A DNA stretch of 64,000 nt from Portibacter marinus (GCF_021533195.1 NZ_JAJNKB010000003.1:266001-330000), one strand, 5' to 3'; numbered from the stretch's first letter, positions 8,560 to 17,966 are shown. Notes: generated from the sequence alone by a model not told the origin. Program-made: numbers and translations.

Positions 8560-9237
8560 ATGCCACAAGTAAACATTACCGTCGATATCAATGAGAATAT
8601 TTATCTCAGGGATCCCTTAGAGACTGACCTTGGCAAGCGCATCATAGAGCACGCCATTTTGCTTTTGGACGAAATAGGATTTGAAGATCTCAATTTCAAA
8701 AAGTTGGCCCATCACATGAAGTCTACAGAAGCATCATTATATAGGTACTTTGAAAACAAATACATGCTATTGGCATACTTAGTAGCGTGGTATTGGGACA
8801 TCATGCATTTTACCTTACTCATGGACATTCGAAATATCAAAGAACCAAAGAAAAAACTCATCCGAAGTGTTGAAACTCTTGTAAATTCTCTTAATGAATC
8901 CACCACTCCATCTTATATTGACCAAAACAAACTACACAATATTGTCGTCGAAAATGCTGCAAAAGTTTATCACACTAAGAAAGTAGACACTTTAAATAAA
9001 GAAGGGTTTTATATTAATTATAAAAAAATTGTCAAAACACTTTCTGAAATCATCCGGGAGATAGACTGCGACTTTAAATATCCGCGGGCTTTGGCCACCA
9101 ATATCATTGAGCAATCCCTGGACAGCGAATACTATCTGGATCATCTCCCCAGCCTCACTGATACTCAGTCAAGATCAACGGATTCGAAAAATGAAACGGT
9201 AAAAATGATCACCTACATGTTGGATAGAATATTATGA
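8560..9237 (+). CDS. TetR/AcrR-family transcriptional regulator
   Basis: 225 aa. The N-terminal helix-turn-helix covers about residues 25-70: 'RIIEHAILLLDEIGFEDLNFKKLAHHM' then 'STEASLYRYFENKYMLLAYL', which is the TetR recognition helix and the Y-x-Y/H-F-x-N-K signature. The C-terminal ligand or dimer domain is divergent, so the inducer cannot be guessed. Its divergence from the exporter operon and the palindrome between them suggest it represses export genes and itself. Confidence 0.87.
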   Translation: MPQVNITVDINENIYLRDPLETDLGKRIIEHAILLLDEIGFEDLNFKKLAHHMKSTEASLYRYFENKYMLLAYLVAWYWDIMHFTLLMDIRNIKEPKKKLIRSVETLVNSLNESTTPSYIDQNKLHNIVVENAAKVYHTKKVDTLNKEGFYINYKKIVKTLSEIIREIDCDFKYPRALATNIIEQSLDSEYYLDHLPSLTDTQSRSTDSKNETVKMITYMLDRIL

Positions 9238-9327
9238 TGTCCAAGTATCGTTAAGGTTTCATTAAAATGCGGTTTTGAAATTTACTTTCTCTCTCTTTGA
9301 TCCTAAATTGGTTGTAAATACATCACA

Positions 9328-9954
9328 ATGAAATATTGGTTTTGTGCGACAGTGATTATATTAGGAATTTCGGGATGCAGATCTTATTCTTACATTGACA
9401 GTTATGAGGTCAATGCACCGTTAAGCCGGCTCCCCCAATTATCTGTGATCACAGACCAGGAAATTTTTTACGGCAATCAAAATCCAGACTACTATAATAC
9501 TTATTCACGCTCCCTGGGTTCTGCCTCGAACATACACATCGTGGAAAGGCAATTCACATCTTATATACTGGATCAACTCACAAACGCTAAATCTGAAAAG
9601 AGCGGTTATGCCGTCATGAGGATCAATCATCTTAAAGTAAGAAATACGATGTCATTGTTTTCGGTCCTGGCCATCTTGTCTGTGGGCAGCACCACATTGT
9701 TGGGCCTTCCAGCTGGCAGATATCACGTTGAATTAGATATGACTTTGGAAATTCTGGACAAGGATCAGAACATATTGGGCACTTACAGGGGCAAAGGGAG
9801 ACAGAAAGCCTTCATTGGCATGTACTATGGATATGGAGAAAGAGAGGCAAAAGAAAAAGCGATTTATGAGTCTGTTGAACAATCTTTGAATCAGATTAAT
9901 GAGAAGGTAATGACGGATATGAGCTACCTGAATACCAAGTTAAAAAAGAACTAA
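9328..9954 (+). CDS. Lipoprotein of unknown function
   Basis: 208 aa. The N-terminus is a type II signal peptide with lipobox 'LGISGC' (Cys17). The body contains a hydrophobic stretch ('LFSVLAILSVGSTTLLGLPAGRY', about residues 110-132) and a C-terminal helix rich in Glu and Lys ('GYGEREAKEKAIYESVEQSLNQINEKV'). I do not recognise a family. It is probably anchored in the outer membrane, facing the periplasm. Confidence 0.7.
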   Translation: MKYWFCATVIILGISGCRSYSYIDSYEVNAPLSRLPQLSVITDQEIFYGNQNPDYYNTYSRSLGSASNIHIVERQFTSYILDQLTNAKSEKSGYAVMRINHLKVRNTMSLFSVLAILSVGSTTLLGLPAGRYHVELDMTLEILDKDQNILGTYRGKGRQKAFIGMYYGYGEREAKEKAIYESVEQSLNQINEKVMTDMSYLNTKLKKN

Positions 9955-10044
9955 AATTGCTGTGGTTGCCTTAAAATCATTGATGATTTTGAACAAACGC
10001 TTTCATTTGTTAATAAGGTGAAATAGCTATATCAATCAAATATT

Positions 10045-10311
10045 ATGATCAGTACATTTCTTGCACAAGTTGTTTTGGGAATTTTGGCCATCACGATAGT
10101 GGGCATCATTTTGCTTTTTATCTTAAGAAAAAGAAAGAAGAAAACGCATTTCCAATCTAAAATCGTCAACGACACTTCTTACAACATCGGTAAAATAGAA
10201 TCCCATGAGGAAAACAATTCTGATGAAAAGGTAGATGAATATCTGGAGCGAAAGAGTAAAGACGGTGCTCAACCATTTAACAGAGGAGACTACGAAATTT
10301 ACAATGACTAA
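10045..10311 (+). CDS. Small single-span membrane protein, function unknown
   Basis: 88 aa. One N-terminal membrane helix (residues 8-28) is followed by a strongly basic stretch (RKRKKKTH) and an acidic, polar tail. The basic stretch predicts a cytoplasmic C-terminus. Its stop overlaps the start of the downstream deaminase by 8 bp, so the two are co-transcribed. No family was recognised. Confidence 0.6.
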   Translation: MISTFLAQVVLGILAITIVGIILLFILRKRKKKTHFQSKIVNDTSYNIGKIESHEENNSDEKVDEYLERKSKDGAQPFNRGDYEIYND

Positions 10312-10750
10312 TCACAGAATAAGCGACCAAGATTTAATGCAAGCCGCCATTTCCTGTGCCCTGGAAAACAATACTCCTTATGGGGCTCTGGTGGTGAATG
10401 TCAGAAATGGCGAGAAAATAGTTTGTGCTAACACCACCTCATCCGGCGATAAAACGGAACATGCTGAAATGAATGCGCTGAGAAAGTTGAATCAATTAAT
10501 TTATAATGACGAAGAAGATCTGATCCTGTATTCTACTGCTGAGCCTTGCCCTATGTGTATGGGTGCCATTCTTTGGTGTGGTATTAAAAAAGTAAAGTTT
10601 GGCATTTCTATCACCGTGGTCAAGCAATTTCATGGCCAGATTATGGTTTCTGCCCAACGCTTAAATGAGCATTATCACAATGATTGTGTCATTACAGGTG
10701 GAGTGCTGGAAGAACAATGCTTCAAACTTTTTAAGAAATTAGCATCCTAA
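10304..10750 (+). CDS. Nucleoside/nucleotide deaminase (CDA superfamily)
   Basis: 148 aa from the ATG at 10304. A longer frame starts at 10235 inside the preceding gene, but its first 23 residues are not family-like. Zinc-site motifs are present: HAE in 'KTEHAEMNAL' and PCxxC in 'AEPCPMCMGA'. The spacing fits guanine deaminase/TadA-like enzymes; the C-terminal 'CFKLFKKLAS' fits the guanine-deaminase-like group more than the tRNA deaminase TadA. It deaminates a purine or pyrimidine base in the cytoplasm; the exact substrate is open. Confidence 0.85.
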   Translation: MTNHRISDQDLMQAAISCALENNTPYGALVVNVRNGEKIVCANTTSSGDKTEHAEMNALRKLNQLIYNDEEDLILYSTAEPCPMCMGAILWCGIKKVKFGISITVVKQFHGQIMVSAQRLNEHYHNDCVITGGVLEEQCFKLFKKLAS

Positions 10751-10815
10751 ATAGTTTGAACTTCAGGAACAGCGCACATTATATGTAAATATACTACATA
10801 TGGAAACTGGTAGTT

Positions 10816-12972
10816 TCATTTCACTTGCAATTCCTGTTTTAAACGTATATCGTTAGAAGCAGCACCCATGTGTAGCTGTATCGGTCCTTCTTCCAAAACA
10901 TATTTCTGGGATGCTTCGTGCCAATATTTTAGTTCTTCAGAATCGAGCTGTAACTCCACCGATTTGGTTTCTCCGGATTTAATATGGACTCGATTGAATG
11001 CCTTCAGTGCTTTGATGGGACGTACGACCTCAGATTCCGGGAAGCTTACATACAATTGCACCACTTCATCACTATCGTAATCGCCTATATTACGTACTCT
11101 AACATTGACCTTTACCTTTTCCCCATCGCCAATGGAGGCACTTGATAAATCCGCCTCCAGGTAATCAAATTTAGAATAAGAAAGACCATGACCAAATGCA
11201 AATAACGGCTCATTCTTATCGTATAAATAAGTTTTTCCTTTAGTAATGTCATATTCCAAAATTCGACCCAGATCTGAAATCGATTTTGACCAGGTTTGCA
11301 CCAATCTGCCAGCAGGACTATACCCTCCAAAAATTACATCAGCAATAGCAGTGCCCATTTCTTGACTGGACTGCGTTACGTGTATAATCCCGGAAACACG
11401 TTCTGCCGACCAATTAATAGCATAGGGAAAGCTAGAAACAAGCACCAAAATAGTATTAGGATTAGCCTCAAACACCAACTTCACCAGGTCTTCCTGTTCT
11501 AATGAAATGGCTTCTCTATCGACTTCCTCACGGCCATCACTGGCTACGTGATTTTGTCCCCAACCCAGGCCATAGCTTGTGGGGTGATTTCCCACGCATA
11601 CAATAGCATAATCTGCTTGAGTAGCAGCGATCAAAGCTGAATCCGCTTTATTACTGGCAGCAAATAAGACCTCAATCTGTTCACCCAACGCTTTTTCTAT
11701 TCCTTCCTTGATAGATATAGCATAGGGCGGCGTACCGGCATACCAGTCTGATAGAACCAAATCAGCACTGGGTCCTATGACCGCAACTTTTTTCAGCGTC
11801 TTTTTATCCAGAGGCAAAACCCCGTCATTTTTCAGAAGGACGATTGACTTTTTAGTGGCTTCTAAAGTTAGCGCTTTGGCTTCAGGCTGGTTCCAAGGCC
11901 TGATGGTATCCTCAATACCAATTTTGCTATAAGGATTTTGATCAGAGTCGTCAAGTAAACCGATTTTCAACATCACACGAAGTGTTCCTCTCACTTTTTT
12001 ATCTATTTCCGCTTCTGTAATCAAGCCTTTTTCAAGGGCTTCCCGAAGATGAGTTTTGTAGTCGTCCAAAAACATGGTGATTCCAGCTTTGATACAACCG
12101 GCTGCCGCTTCGGCTAAATTTTCATAATAATGATGATCTGTAACAAGTCGCTTAAAAGCTCCACCATCTGTACATATAATTCCATTCTGATTCCATTCCT
12201 TCACTGCAATCTCTTCGAGCATAGGATGAACGGTACAAGGCACTCCATTATAGGAATTATAGGCAGCCATAAAGGCCCTTGATCCCCCTTCGGTTATCCC
12301 TTTGTAAAAAGGATAAGCATAATATTCCCGAAATAGTCTTTCACCAAAATCAGAAGAATTAAAGTACCTATTATTTTCATTGCTGTTAGCTAAAAAATGC
12401 TTCATCAACGAAGCTACTGTCCAATATCGAGGATCATTGCCTTGAAGACCCTGAACATATGCTACGGTCAGTCTACTGACCAGATAAGGGTCCTCTCCAT
12501 AGCACTCCTCCGTTCGACCCCACCTGATGTCCCGTCCCAGGTCGGCATTGGGAGCAAGCATAATAAGACCGCCACTCAAATAGTTTTCGTTCTGGGTAAC
12601 ATATCGTGTTTCATAGGCTTCCCATTCAGCCAGCTTGCGATGAAGTTCCGGATCCCACATCTGAGCTAATCCAATAGCCTGTGGAAATGTAGTAGTAGGT
12701 GCTGCCCCCTCTCCTTTAACAGCCCAGTTTGCAGGTCCGCTCAGCGCAAGTCCATGTAGTCCTTCTACAATTCTGGTTTTTTTCACTCCCAGTCTTGGAA
12801 TCCCAGGCGGTCTATAATGCATATGATCGATCTTCTCCTCCAAGGTCATCAAAGAGATCAAATTGTCCAACCGCTCATCGTCACTTAGCTCGATATTTTG
12901 AAATGGATAAGTTTGAGATTGAAGCAACAATGAGCTGGCAACCATTATAAAAGAAAGCAAGAAAGATCGCAT
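10816..12972 (-). CDS. Secreted GH3-family beta-glycosidase
   Basis: 718 aa from the ATG at 12972 (MRSFLLSF), which begins a clean signal peptide ending 'LLLQSQ'; the frame also opens upstream at 13050 with non-signal residues. The N-terminal GH3 domain shows 'LISLMTLEEKIDHM', 'EGLHGLA', 'ATTTFPQAIGLAQMWD', 'GRDIRWGRTEECYGEDPYL', 'KHF' and the nucleophile region 'GIICTDGGAF'. The C-terminal alpha/beta sandwich and a fibronectin-III-like domain ('VRNIGDYDSDEVVQLYVS') follow. The nucleophile context is TDGG rather than the common SDW. It probably releases glucose or xylose from oligosaccharides in the periplasm. Confidence 0.88.
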   Translation of the reverse strand: MRSFLLSFIMVASSLLLQSQTYPFQNIELSDDERLDNLISLMTLEEKIDHMHYRPPGIPRLGVKKTRIVEGLHGLALSGPANWAVKGEGAAPTTTFPQAIGLAQMWDPELHRKLAEWEAYETRYVTQNENYLSGGLIMLAPNADLGRDIRWGRTEECYGEDPYLVSRLTVAYVQGLQGNDPRYWTVASLMKHFLANSNENNRYFNSSDFGERLFREYYAYPFYKGITEGGSRAFMAAYNSYNGVPCTVHPMLEEIAVKEWNQNGIICTDGGAFKRLVTDHHYYENLAEAAAGCIKAGITMFLDDYKTHLREALEKGLITEAEIDKKVRGTLRVMLKIGLLDDSDQNPYSKIGIEDTIRPWNQPEAKALTLEATKKSIVLLKNDGVLPLDKKTLKKVAVIGPSADLVLSDWYAGTPPYAISIKEGIEKALGEQIEVLFAASNKADSALIAATQADYAIVCVGNHPTSYGLGWGQNHVASDGREEVDREAISLEQEDLVKLVFEANPNTILVLVSSFPYAINWSAERVSGIIHVTQSSQEMGTAIADVIFGGYSPAGRLVQTWSKSISDLGRILEYDITKGKTYLYDKNEPLFAFGHGLSYSKFDYLEADLSSASIGDGEKVKVNVRVRNIGDYDSDEVVQLYVSFPESEVVRPIKALKAFNRVHIKSGETKSVELQLDSEELKYWHEASQKYVLEEGPIQLHMGAASNDIRLKQELQVK

Positions 12973-13087
12973 CCTGATAAAATTAGTACTGTTATGAGAT
13001 GAATTCGAAATTAACAAAATATGCCACCAATCGCCTGGATGGACGAACAAAAATCTAAAAATCTATCTTTCAAAAAAGAAAGCAATA

Positions 13088-13576
13088 ATGAAAAGAATTC
13101 TAAAACACATACCTCTTATTGGGTGGTTTTTTAAAAAGGACAAACCATCAACTAAATATGAAAACAGAACCAAAGAGGAGTTGTACAATCAAGCGAAAGA
13201 AATAGGCATTGATGGACGATCAACGATGAATAAAGAAGAGCTGGTTGATGCCTTAAAAGCTGAGACCAATCATTCAAAAAATACTGAAGCAAAGGATTAT
13301 TCATCCAATTATGAAAGCAGGACCAAAGAGGAATTATACGAACTGGCCAAGGATTATGATATTCAAGGACGGTCTACCATGAACAAGGAAGAGCTTATTC
13401 AAGCTTTGCGCGATTACAGAAGCGAAGAGGTGGCAGAACCTGCACCAGCAAAAAGTACCATCAACTATGAGAACCGGACGAAAGAAGAATTGTACGAATT
13501 AGCAAAAGAAAATGAAATAGAGGGACGATCAACGATGAATAAAGAAGAATTGATCGAAGCGTTACGCGATCATTAA
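13088..13576 (+). CDS. Protein with three SAP/Rho-N-like modules behind an N-terminal hydrophobic anchor
   Basis: 162 aa. After a short hydrophobic/basic start ('ILKHIPLIGWFFKK') come three near-identical modules of about 36 residues at 23-58, 74-110 and 126-162, each with the pattern Y-E-x-R-T-K-E-E-L-Y-x-x-A-K...GRSTMNKEELxxAL. This is the Rho-N/SAP-like helix-extension-helix fold, often nucleic-acid binding. A fourth copy is in the gene at 14110. The linkers are unrelated and charged. Function is unknown; binding of DNA or RNA near the membrane is possible. Confidence 0.72.
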   Translation: MKRILKHIPLIGWFFKKDKPSTKYENRTKEELYNQAKEIGIDGRSTMNKEELVDALKAETNHSKNTEAKDYSSNYESRTKEELYELAKDYDIQGRSTMNKEELIQALRDYRSEEVAEPAPAKSTINYENRTKEELYELAKENEIEGRSTMNKEELIEALRDH

Positions 13577-13595
13577 TAATAAAAAATTTGTAAAA

Positions 13596-14099
13596 ATGAA
13601 GTTTTTAATAAAATATACGACACTTTTAATCCTGGTTATGGCAAGCGCGGCTTTCATAAATGCGCAAGATCCAATAGAGGGTTTCAGAGATATGAAATGG
13701 GGAACCAGCTTTGAAAAAGCTGATGAAATGATGGACCTTAGCAAACAAGAAACCAATGGCAAAATAGAAATTTATGCTTCACCAACAGATTCACATCAAT
13801 TAGGTACCGTAGAACTCAAGGAGATCTATTACTTTTTTCATAAGGATGCAGGATTCTTTAAGATTGTGATGTCCGGTAATGAGTCTGAGAATGAAGAAAT
13901 GGGCGCCATATTAAAAAATAGATTGGGCTTGGATTACGATACGGTCATGGATCCATCGCATTCTCACAACATATGGGTGGTGGACGATGTAACAGTCGTT
14001 TACAAACAGCAACTCAGCAAAGATTTTATAGTTTCAATTAGAAGCGAGGCGATTGCCAATTACAAAAAAAGTTTAAATCAGACCATTACGGACTTTTAA
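13596..14099 (+). CDS. Secreted protein of unknown function with 'GFRDMKWGTS' motif
   Basis: 167 aa with a signal peptide (residues 1-23, 'AAFINAQ'). The mature start 'GFRDMKWGTSFEKADEMM' resembles small periplasmic proteins of Bacteroidota and Deltaproteobacteria that carry a 'GFRGIKWGT' segment; no function is established that I know of. It lies 19 bp after the three-module gene and 10 bp before the next module gene, so the three are probably one transcript. Confidence 0.65.
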   Translation: MKFLIKYTTLLILVMASAAFINAQDPIEGFRDMKWGTSFEKADEMMDLSKQETNGKIEIYASPTDSHQLGTVELKEIYYFFHKDAGFFKIVMSGNESENEEMGAILKNRLGLDYDTVMDPSHSHNIWVVDDVTVVYKQQLSKDFIVSIRSEAIANYKKSLNQTITDF

Positions 14100-14109
14100 A
14101 AGAAGAAAT

Positions 14110-14349
14110 ATGGACAGACCAAGCATAAAAAATGAAGATCAGTACGAAGCTTTAAGAGATGAAGGCTACAGTAAGGAAAAAGCTGCCAGAATTGCCAATT
14201 CTACAAATGCAGGTAAAAAGGGAGGGAAAGCTTCAAAATATGAAGAGCGGACCAAGGAAGAATTGTATGAGCAAGCCAAGCAAATAGGCATTGAAGGCCG
14301 GTCGAAAATGAGTAAGTCAGAGCTGATCGACGCATTGCGCAACCATTAA
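14110..14349 (+). CDS. Small Rho-N/SAP-domain protein (DUF7218-like N-terminus)
   Basis: 79 aa. Residues 1-40 ('IKNEDQYEALRDEGYSKEKAARIAN' then 'KKGGKAS') match the short basic segment found in many bacterial stress-type small proteins. Residues 43-79 are one SAP/Rho-N-like module like those in the gene at 13088. It probably binds nucleic acid. Its stop overlaps the convergent glycosyltransferase stop by 4 bp. Confidence 0.75.
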   Translation: MDRPSIKNEDQYEALRDEGYSKEKAARIANSTNAGKKGGKASKYEERTKEELYEQAKQIGIEGRSKMSKSELIDALRNH

Positions 14350-15434
14350 GCTTGCAAAGCCGTAAAAATCTGATCAGCACGATTTTGCCATGTATAATTG
14401 TGGACCAGATTTTGATTATTTTTGATGGCATCTTCCTTCTTAGTGGGCAATGTTGCCATTTGCTCCGCCAAAGATTGTGGATCTCCCACATTAAAGAAAT
14501 TGATGTGGAGCCCTTTGCTTTCTAATTCTCTGATTGATGGTATATCCGAAGCTAGAATCTCTAAGCCTGCATAAGCGTATTCGAAAAGTTTAATCGGAGA
14601 AGTGTATTTAGTGCCTTCCATTCTATTTAAAGTAGGGACCAAACCAACATCCATTTTTGCATAGAATTTGTAAAGATCCTTTTTGTCCAAAGAGGGAATA
14701 ACGGTGATGTTATCAAGCCGGTGAGTATTTAAGTCATTGCTTGAAACACCTATGATATAGATATGTATTTTTAAGGCATGATGTACAGGAAAAGATTGCA
14801 GTATTTTCGCTGCAGCTACGATCACATCGACGCCCTTCCAGGTACCATAACTACCGGCATAAACGTAATTTATTTCTCCAGGATTCCGCTGTTTCATTGC
14901 ATCAAGGGGATAGGTATCTATTCCATTGGGTAGAACAGCGATCCGGTTTTCTTCTACATCAAAATAATGCTGTAAATCCTCTTTTATACCTTCTGAAACT
15001 GCCACAAAATTATGGACAACGCTATAGGCCTTGCTTTCCTGTATTGGCGTGACTTTATCAGAAACTTCAGAATAAATCTTATGAGATTCAAAAATAATGG
15101 GAGCCTTAACCCTCGCCCATTGAGGGATTTTGCTATAAAAGTATATGAATGCAAAATCTCTCGTAAAAATTGAAGTAGGAGGGCGTAGATGAAGTAGTAT
15201 GCATACATTGAAACAAAAAATGAGTCTTGACCACTTTTCAAATTTTTGCAATCCAGGATTGATCACTCTGATTTGATTTACATTGGATTGAGGATGATCC
15301 CATTTCATCTTTGAATAGCCCCGATACCAGTCTACCTTGATTCTTTGCCCAAAAGCTTTCACCATCGAATAAGATTGATATATATTAGCTTTCTTTATAT
15401 TTGTTCCTTCTTGATAGATGTAAGCAAGCCTCAT
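14346..15434 (-). CDS. GT4-type glycosyltransferase
   Basis: 362 aa. GT-B fold: N-terminal half without a signal, a central 'VAVSEGIKEDLQHYF' and 'IAVLPNGIDTYPL' (donor-domain start), 'VYAGSYGTWKGVDVIV', and the E-x7-E type region 'SPIKLFEYAYAGLEILAS' with Lys-Leu-Phe-Glu-Tyr. It transfers a sugar from a nucleotide sugar to a glycan or lipid-linked acceptor at the inner membrane. It begins the glycan region that runs to 24.8 kb. Confidence 0.85.
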   Translation of the reverse strand: MRLAYIYQEGTNIKKANIYQSYSMVKAFGQRIKVDWYRGYSKMKWDHPQSNVNQIRVINPGLQKFEKWSRLIFCFNVCILLHLRPPTSIFTRDFAFIYFYSKIPQWARVKAPIIFESHKIYSEVSDKVTPIQESKAYSVVHNFVAVSEGIKEDLQHYFDVEENRIAVLPNGIDTYPLDAMKQRNPGEINYVYAGSYGTWKGVDVIVAAAKILQSFPVHHALKIHIYIIGVSSNDLNTHRLDNITVIPSLDKKDLYKFYAKMDVGLVPTLNRMEGTKYTSPIKLFEYAYAGLEILASDIPSIRELESKGLHINFFNVGDPQSLAEQMATLPTKKEDAIKNNQNLVHNYTWQNRADQIFTALQA

Positions 15435-15478
15435 ATTACAAATTTAGCTAAATTGTTGTCTATAATTATGCAGCCTAG

Positions 15479-16987
15479 ATGAAAAGACTGAGTATAATCT
15501 CTCTGGATGGAGTGAACTGGGACATCATCCAACCTCTCTTGGACGGAGGTAAGCTTCCATTCTTGTCAAAACTCATGCAGAAAGGCAGTCAAGCCGTTCT
15601 ACAGACTCACAGCTATGTTTCCAGTGGTTCAACATGGCCATCCATACATACAGGCACCCATCCCGGTGAGCATGGCATCATGTTTTCGCACCGACAATTA
15701 GAGTCCGGGACTTACAATATTGTCAAAAAACAGGCTGAGGATATTCCATTTAAAGGATTTTGGCAGGTGGCCTCTAAATCAGGAATACCTACCATCGCAA
15801 TAGACCTTCCCAAAGCACCGGCCGTTCGTCAGTTTAATGGCCTGGTTCTCAATAGTTGGGGTGAGGAAGCTCCATGGTATTCACCCTCCTTTCCCAAAGA
15901 CCTAAAAAAGGAAATACATTCAAAATTTGGGAAACATCCATTACAGGAATTTTATCATCGTCCAATGAAGGACCTAAATTCCTGGAAGTGGCTTAAAAAT
16001 CAACATGTCATAGGCTTGAAGAAGCGATTTGAAATCGCTCACTACTTAATGGATCAACAAGCTGACTGGCAGTTATTTGTGATGGCCATTAATGAAATGC
16101 ATCTTGCGGGCCATCTCTTTTGGCACATTATAGATGAAGATCACCCAGATCATGATCCTGAGTTACGTCAAGAAGTCGGCAACATTATGCAAGAATTGTT
16201 AATCATTACAGATCGTGGTTTAGCAACACTTGCCGATCGTACAGAAAGCAACCAACTGATCATCTCTAATAACGGCATGGACAGAAGCCAGGCACCCATG
16301 TCAGTCCTTGATCAGGTTCTAAAAAGATTAGGATACATGCACGGTGAAGTGAATGATGATAAAAATTTAGGGCGCAATAGTTTTAATGTCGTACAAGAAC
16401 TTGAGAAAAAAATTCCAATGGGCTTGGTTCAATGGTTAAAAGCTAAAGCACCCAAGAAACTATGGTATAAAATCACCAGAAAGCTTACCTATTCTACAAA
16501 CGAGTGGAAAAAATCACGAGCTTTTCCAGTACCCAATGATGTTTCCGGAGCGATTAGAATCAACTTAAGAGGGCGAGAACCCCATGGAATTGTAGATCCA
16601 AAAGAATACGACACCTTGTGCCAATCTATTATTGAAGATATGAACCAATTGACCATCAATCAAACTGACACCAAAGCAATAGAAAAGGTGATCAAGGTTA
16701 AAGATCAGTTCAATGGTCAGAATTCCAATGAATTGGCCGATTTACTTATCCTTTGGAATAAAGAAAAACCCATCATAAGCGTCGAAAGCCCAAAAATTGG
16801 GACAGTGAAAGTCAAAGAGGACAAAAGAACCGGCGCCCATACGGACAAAGGTATATTTGTAGCGGATGAAATGATGCAAGGATTATTTAAGAGGGAAGGC
16901 GATATGGTGCATGATTTACAAATTTACCCCGCTGTTTTAAATTTCTTTGAAATTGAGCCAAAATTGAAAATCAACAATACAAATTGA
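15479..16987 (+). CDS. Alkaline-phosphatase-superfamily protein with replaced metal ligands
   Basis: 502 aa. The phosphodiesterase/phosphatase superfamily fold is shown by 'IISLDGVNWD' (Asp10), the nucleophile loop 'SSGSTWPSIHTGTHPGEHGI' (Thr52 the likely nucleophile), 'NEMHLAGHLFWH' and the late 'TGAHTDKGIFVA'. Three usual metal ligands differ: the Asp of DxxxH aligns with His208, and the S-D-H-G motif reads S-N-N-G (263-266). There is no signal peptide, so it is cytoplasmic or membrane-associated. Its stop is 1 bp before the aldo-keto reductase gene, so the two form an operon. It may be inactive or use another metal arrangement. Confidence 0.78.
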   Translation: MKRLSIISLDGVNWDIIQPLLDGGKLPFLSKLMQKGSQAVLQTHSYVSSGSTWPSIHTGTHPGEHGIMFSHRQLESGTYNIVKKQAEDIPFKGFWQVASKSGIPTIAIDLPKAPAVRQFNGLVLNSWGEEAPWYSPSFPKDLKKEIHSKFGKHPLQEFYHRPMKDLNSWKWLKNQHVIGLKKRFEIAHYLMDQQADWQLFVMAINEMHLAGHLFWHIIDEDHPDHDPELRQEVGNIMQELLIITDRGLATLADRTESNQLIISNNGMDRSQAPMSVLDQVLKRLGYMHGEVNDDKNLGRNSFNVVQELEKKIPMGLVQWLKAKAPKKLWYKITRKLTYSTNEWKKSRAFPVPNDVSGAIRINLRGREPHGIVDPKEYDTLCQSIIEDMNQLTINQTDTKAIEKVIKVKDQFNGQNSNELADLLILWNKEKPIISVESPKIGTVKVKEDKRTGAHTDKGIFVADEMMQGLFKREGDMVHDLQIYPAVLNFFEIEPKLKINNTN

Positions 16988-16988
16988 C

Positions 16989-17966
16989 ATGGAGTATATA
17001 AATTTAGATGAGGGCATTAAGGTTTCAAGACTTCAGTTTGGTTGTTCAAGACTTGGCAAAGCGGTAAAAGAAGACACCACCAATATCAGTTCGGAGATCC
17101 TTAACCAGGCCTATCAAAGTGGTATTAATTTTTTTGATACAGCATCTAACTATACTTATGGGCATTCTGAAGAACTTCTAGGTGAATTCATCAATGACAA
17201 ACGGGATCAAGTGGTCATTTCCACCAAAGGAGGAACTTTAATTTCAAAAAAGGCTTCTGCTGTAAGATTTCTCAACCCCATGTATGGCCTTATCAGACCC
17301 ATCATTAAATTTAATAAAAGCTTAAAGAAACATAAAAAGAGATTCAATTTTGATCCTCAATATCTGACAAGTATACTAGATAGGAGCCTCCACAGATTGC
17401 AGACAGAGTTTGTAGACCTTTATTATTTACATAATCCTACCCTGGACGTGTTACAAAGTACCAAACACAATGCACTACTAGGTGAATACAAAGAAAAGGG
17501 AAAAGCGAAGCTTACTGGTCTTTCGTTGGGATCAATCGCAGAAATTAAGGATTTGGCTTCGTTTGAAAACATTGACATTCTGCAATTGCCTATAAATTAT
17601 ACCAATTACAATTTTGAAACCCATGAGTACTTAAAAAAAATAAAAGGCAAGGGCATTAAAATCATTGCCAGAAGTCCTTTTGATCGAGGATTACTTACCT
17701 CTTATAATCAAAAGATGACTGGGGGGAAATTCGGCGATCGCAATCAAATTTCTGAGATGCAGAAATCAAGTCTTACGGAGCATTTAGGTGTATCTGAGGT
17801 AGAGTTGGCCCTATGGTTCATGAAAGATTTAGATATTGCTGAGAGTATACTTTTCAGCTCTTTTAAGCAGAAACACCTGCAAATGAATACAGAAGTTTTT
17901 AACAGTTCTGTCCCAGATCATTTCACCTGGGAAAAGGTCGTTGAGCTAAAGTCCCAGCCATCCTAA
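16989..17966 (+). CDS. Aldo-keto reductase family protein
   Basis: 325 aa. TIM-barrel oxidoreductase features: 'FGCSRLGKA', the catalytic Asp/Tyr region 'FFDTASNYTYGHSEELLGEFI', the Lys in 'VVISTKGG', the His in 'VDLYYLHNPT', and the NADP-binding 'IIARSPFDRGLL'. It reduces an aldehyde or ketone, probably a sugar or sugar-derived carbonyl given its glycan neighbours, but this is inferred. It is the second gene of a two-gene operon; its end overlaps the convergent sulfotransferase by 21 bp. Confidence 0.85.
   Translation: MEYINLDEGIKVSRLQFGCSRLGKAVKEDTTNISSEILNQAYQSGINFFDTASNYTYGHSEELLGEFINDKRDQVVISTKGGTLISKKASAVRFLNPMYGLIRPIIKFNKSLKKHKKRFNFDPQYLTSILDRSLHRLQTEFVDLYYLHNPTLDVLQSTKHNALLGEYKEKGKAKLTGLSLGSIAEIKDLASFENIDILQLPINYTNYNFETHEYLKKIKGKGIKIIARSPFDRGLLTSYNQKMTGGKFGDRNQISEMQKSSLTEHLGVSEVELALWFMKDLDIAESILFSSFKQKHLQMNTEVFNSSVPDHFTWEKVVELKSQPS

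Noticed and set aside
9973..9990. Perfect AT-rich palindrome AAAATCAT-TG-ATGATTTT
   Set aside because: Arms are mostly A and T, the loop is 2 nt, and no T-run follows; it could be a chance terminator-like element between two weakly known genes.
10235..10303. Longer start for the deaminase gene
   Set aside because: The 23 extra residues fall inside the preceding gene and do not match the family; the ATG at 10304 gives the expected N-terminus.
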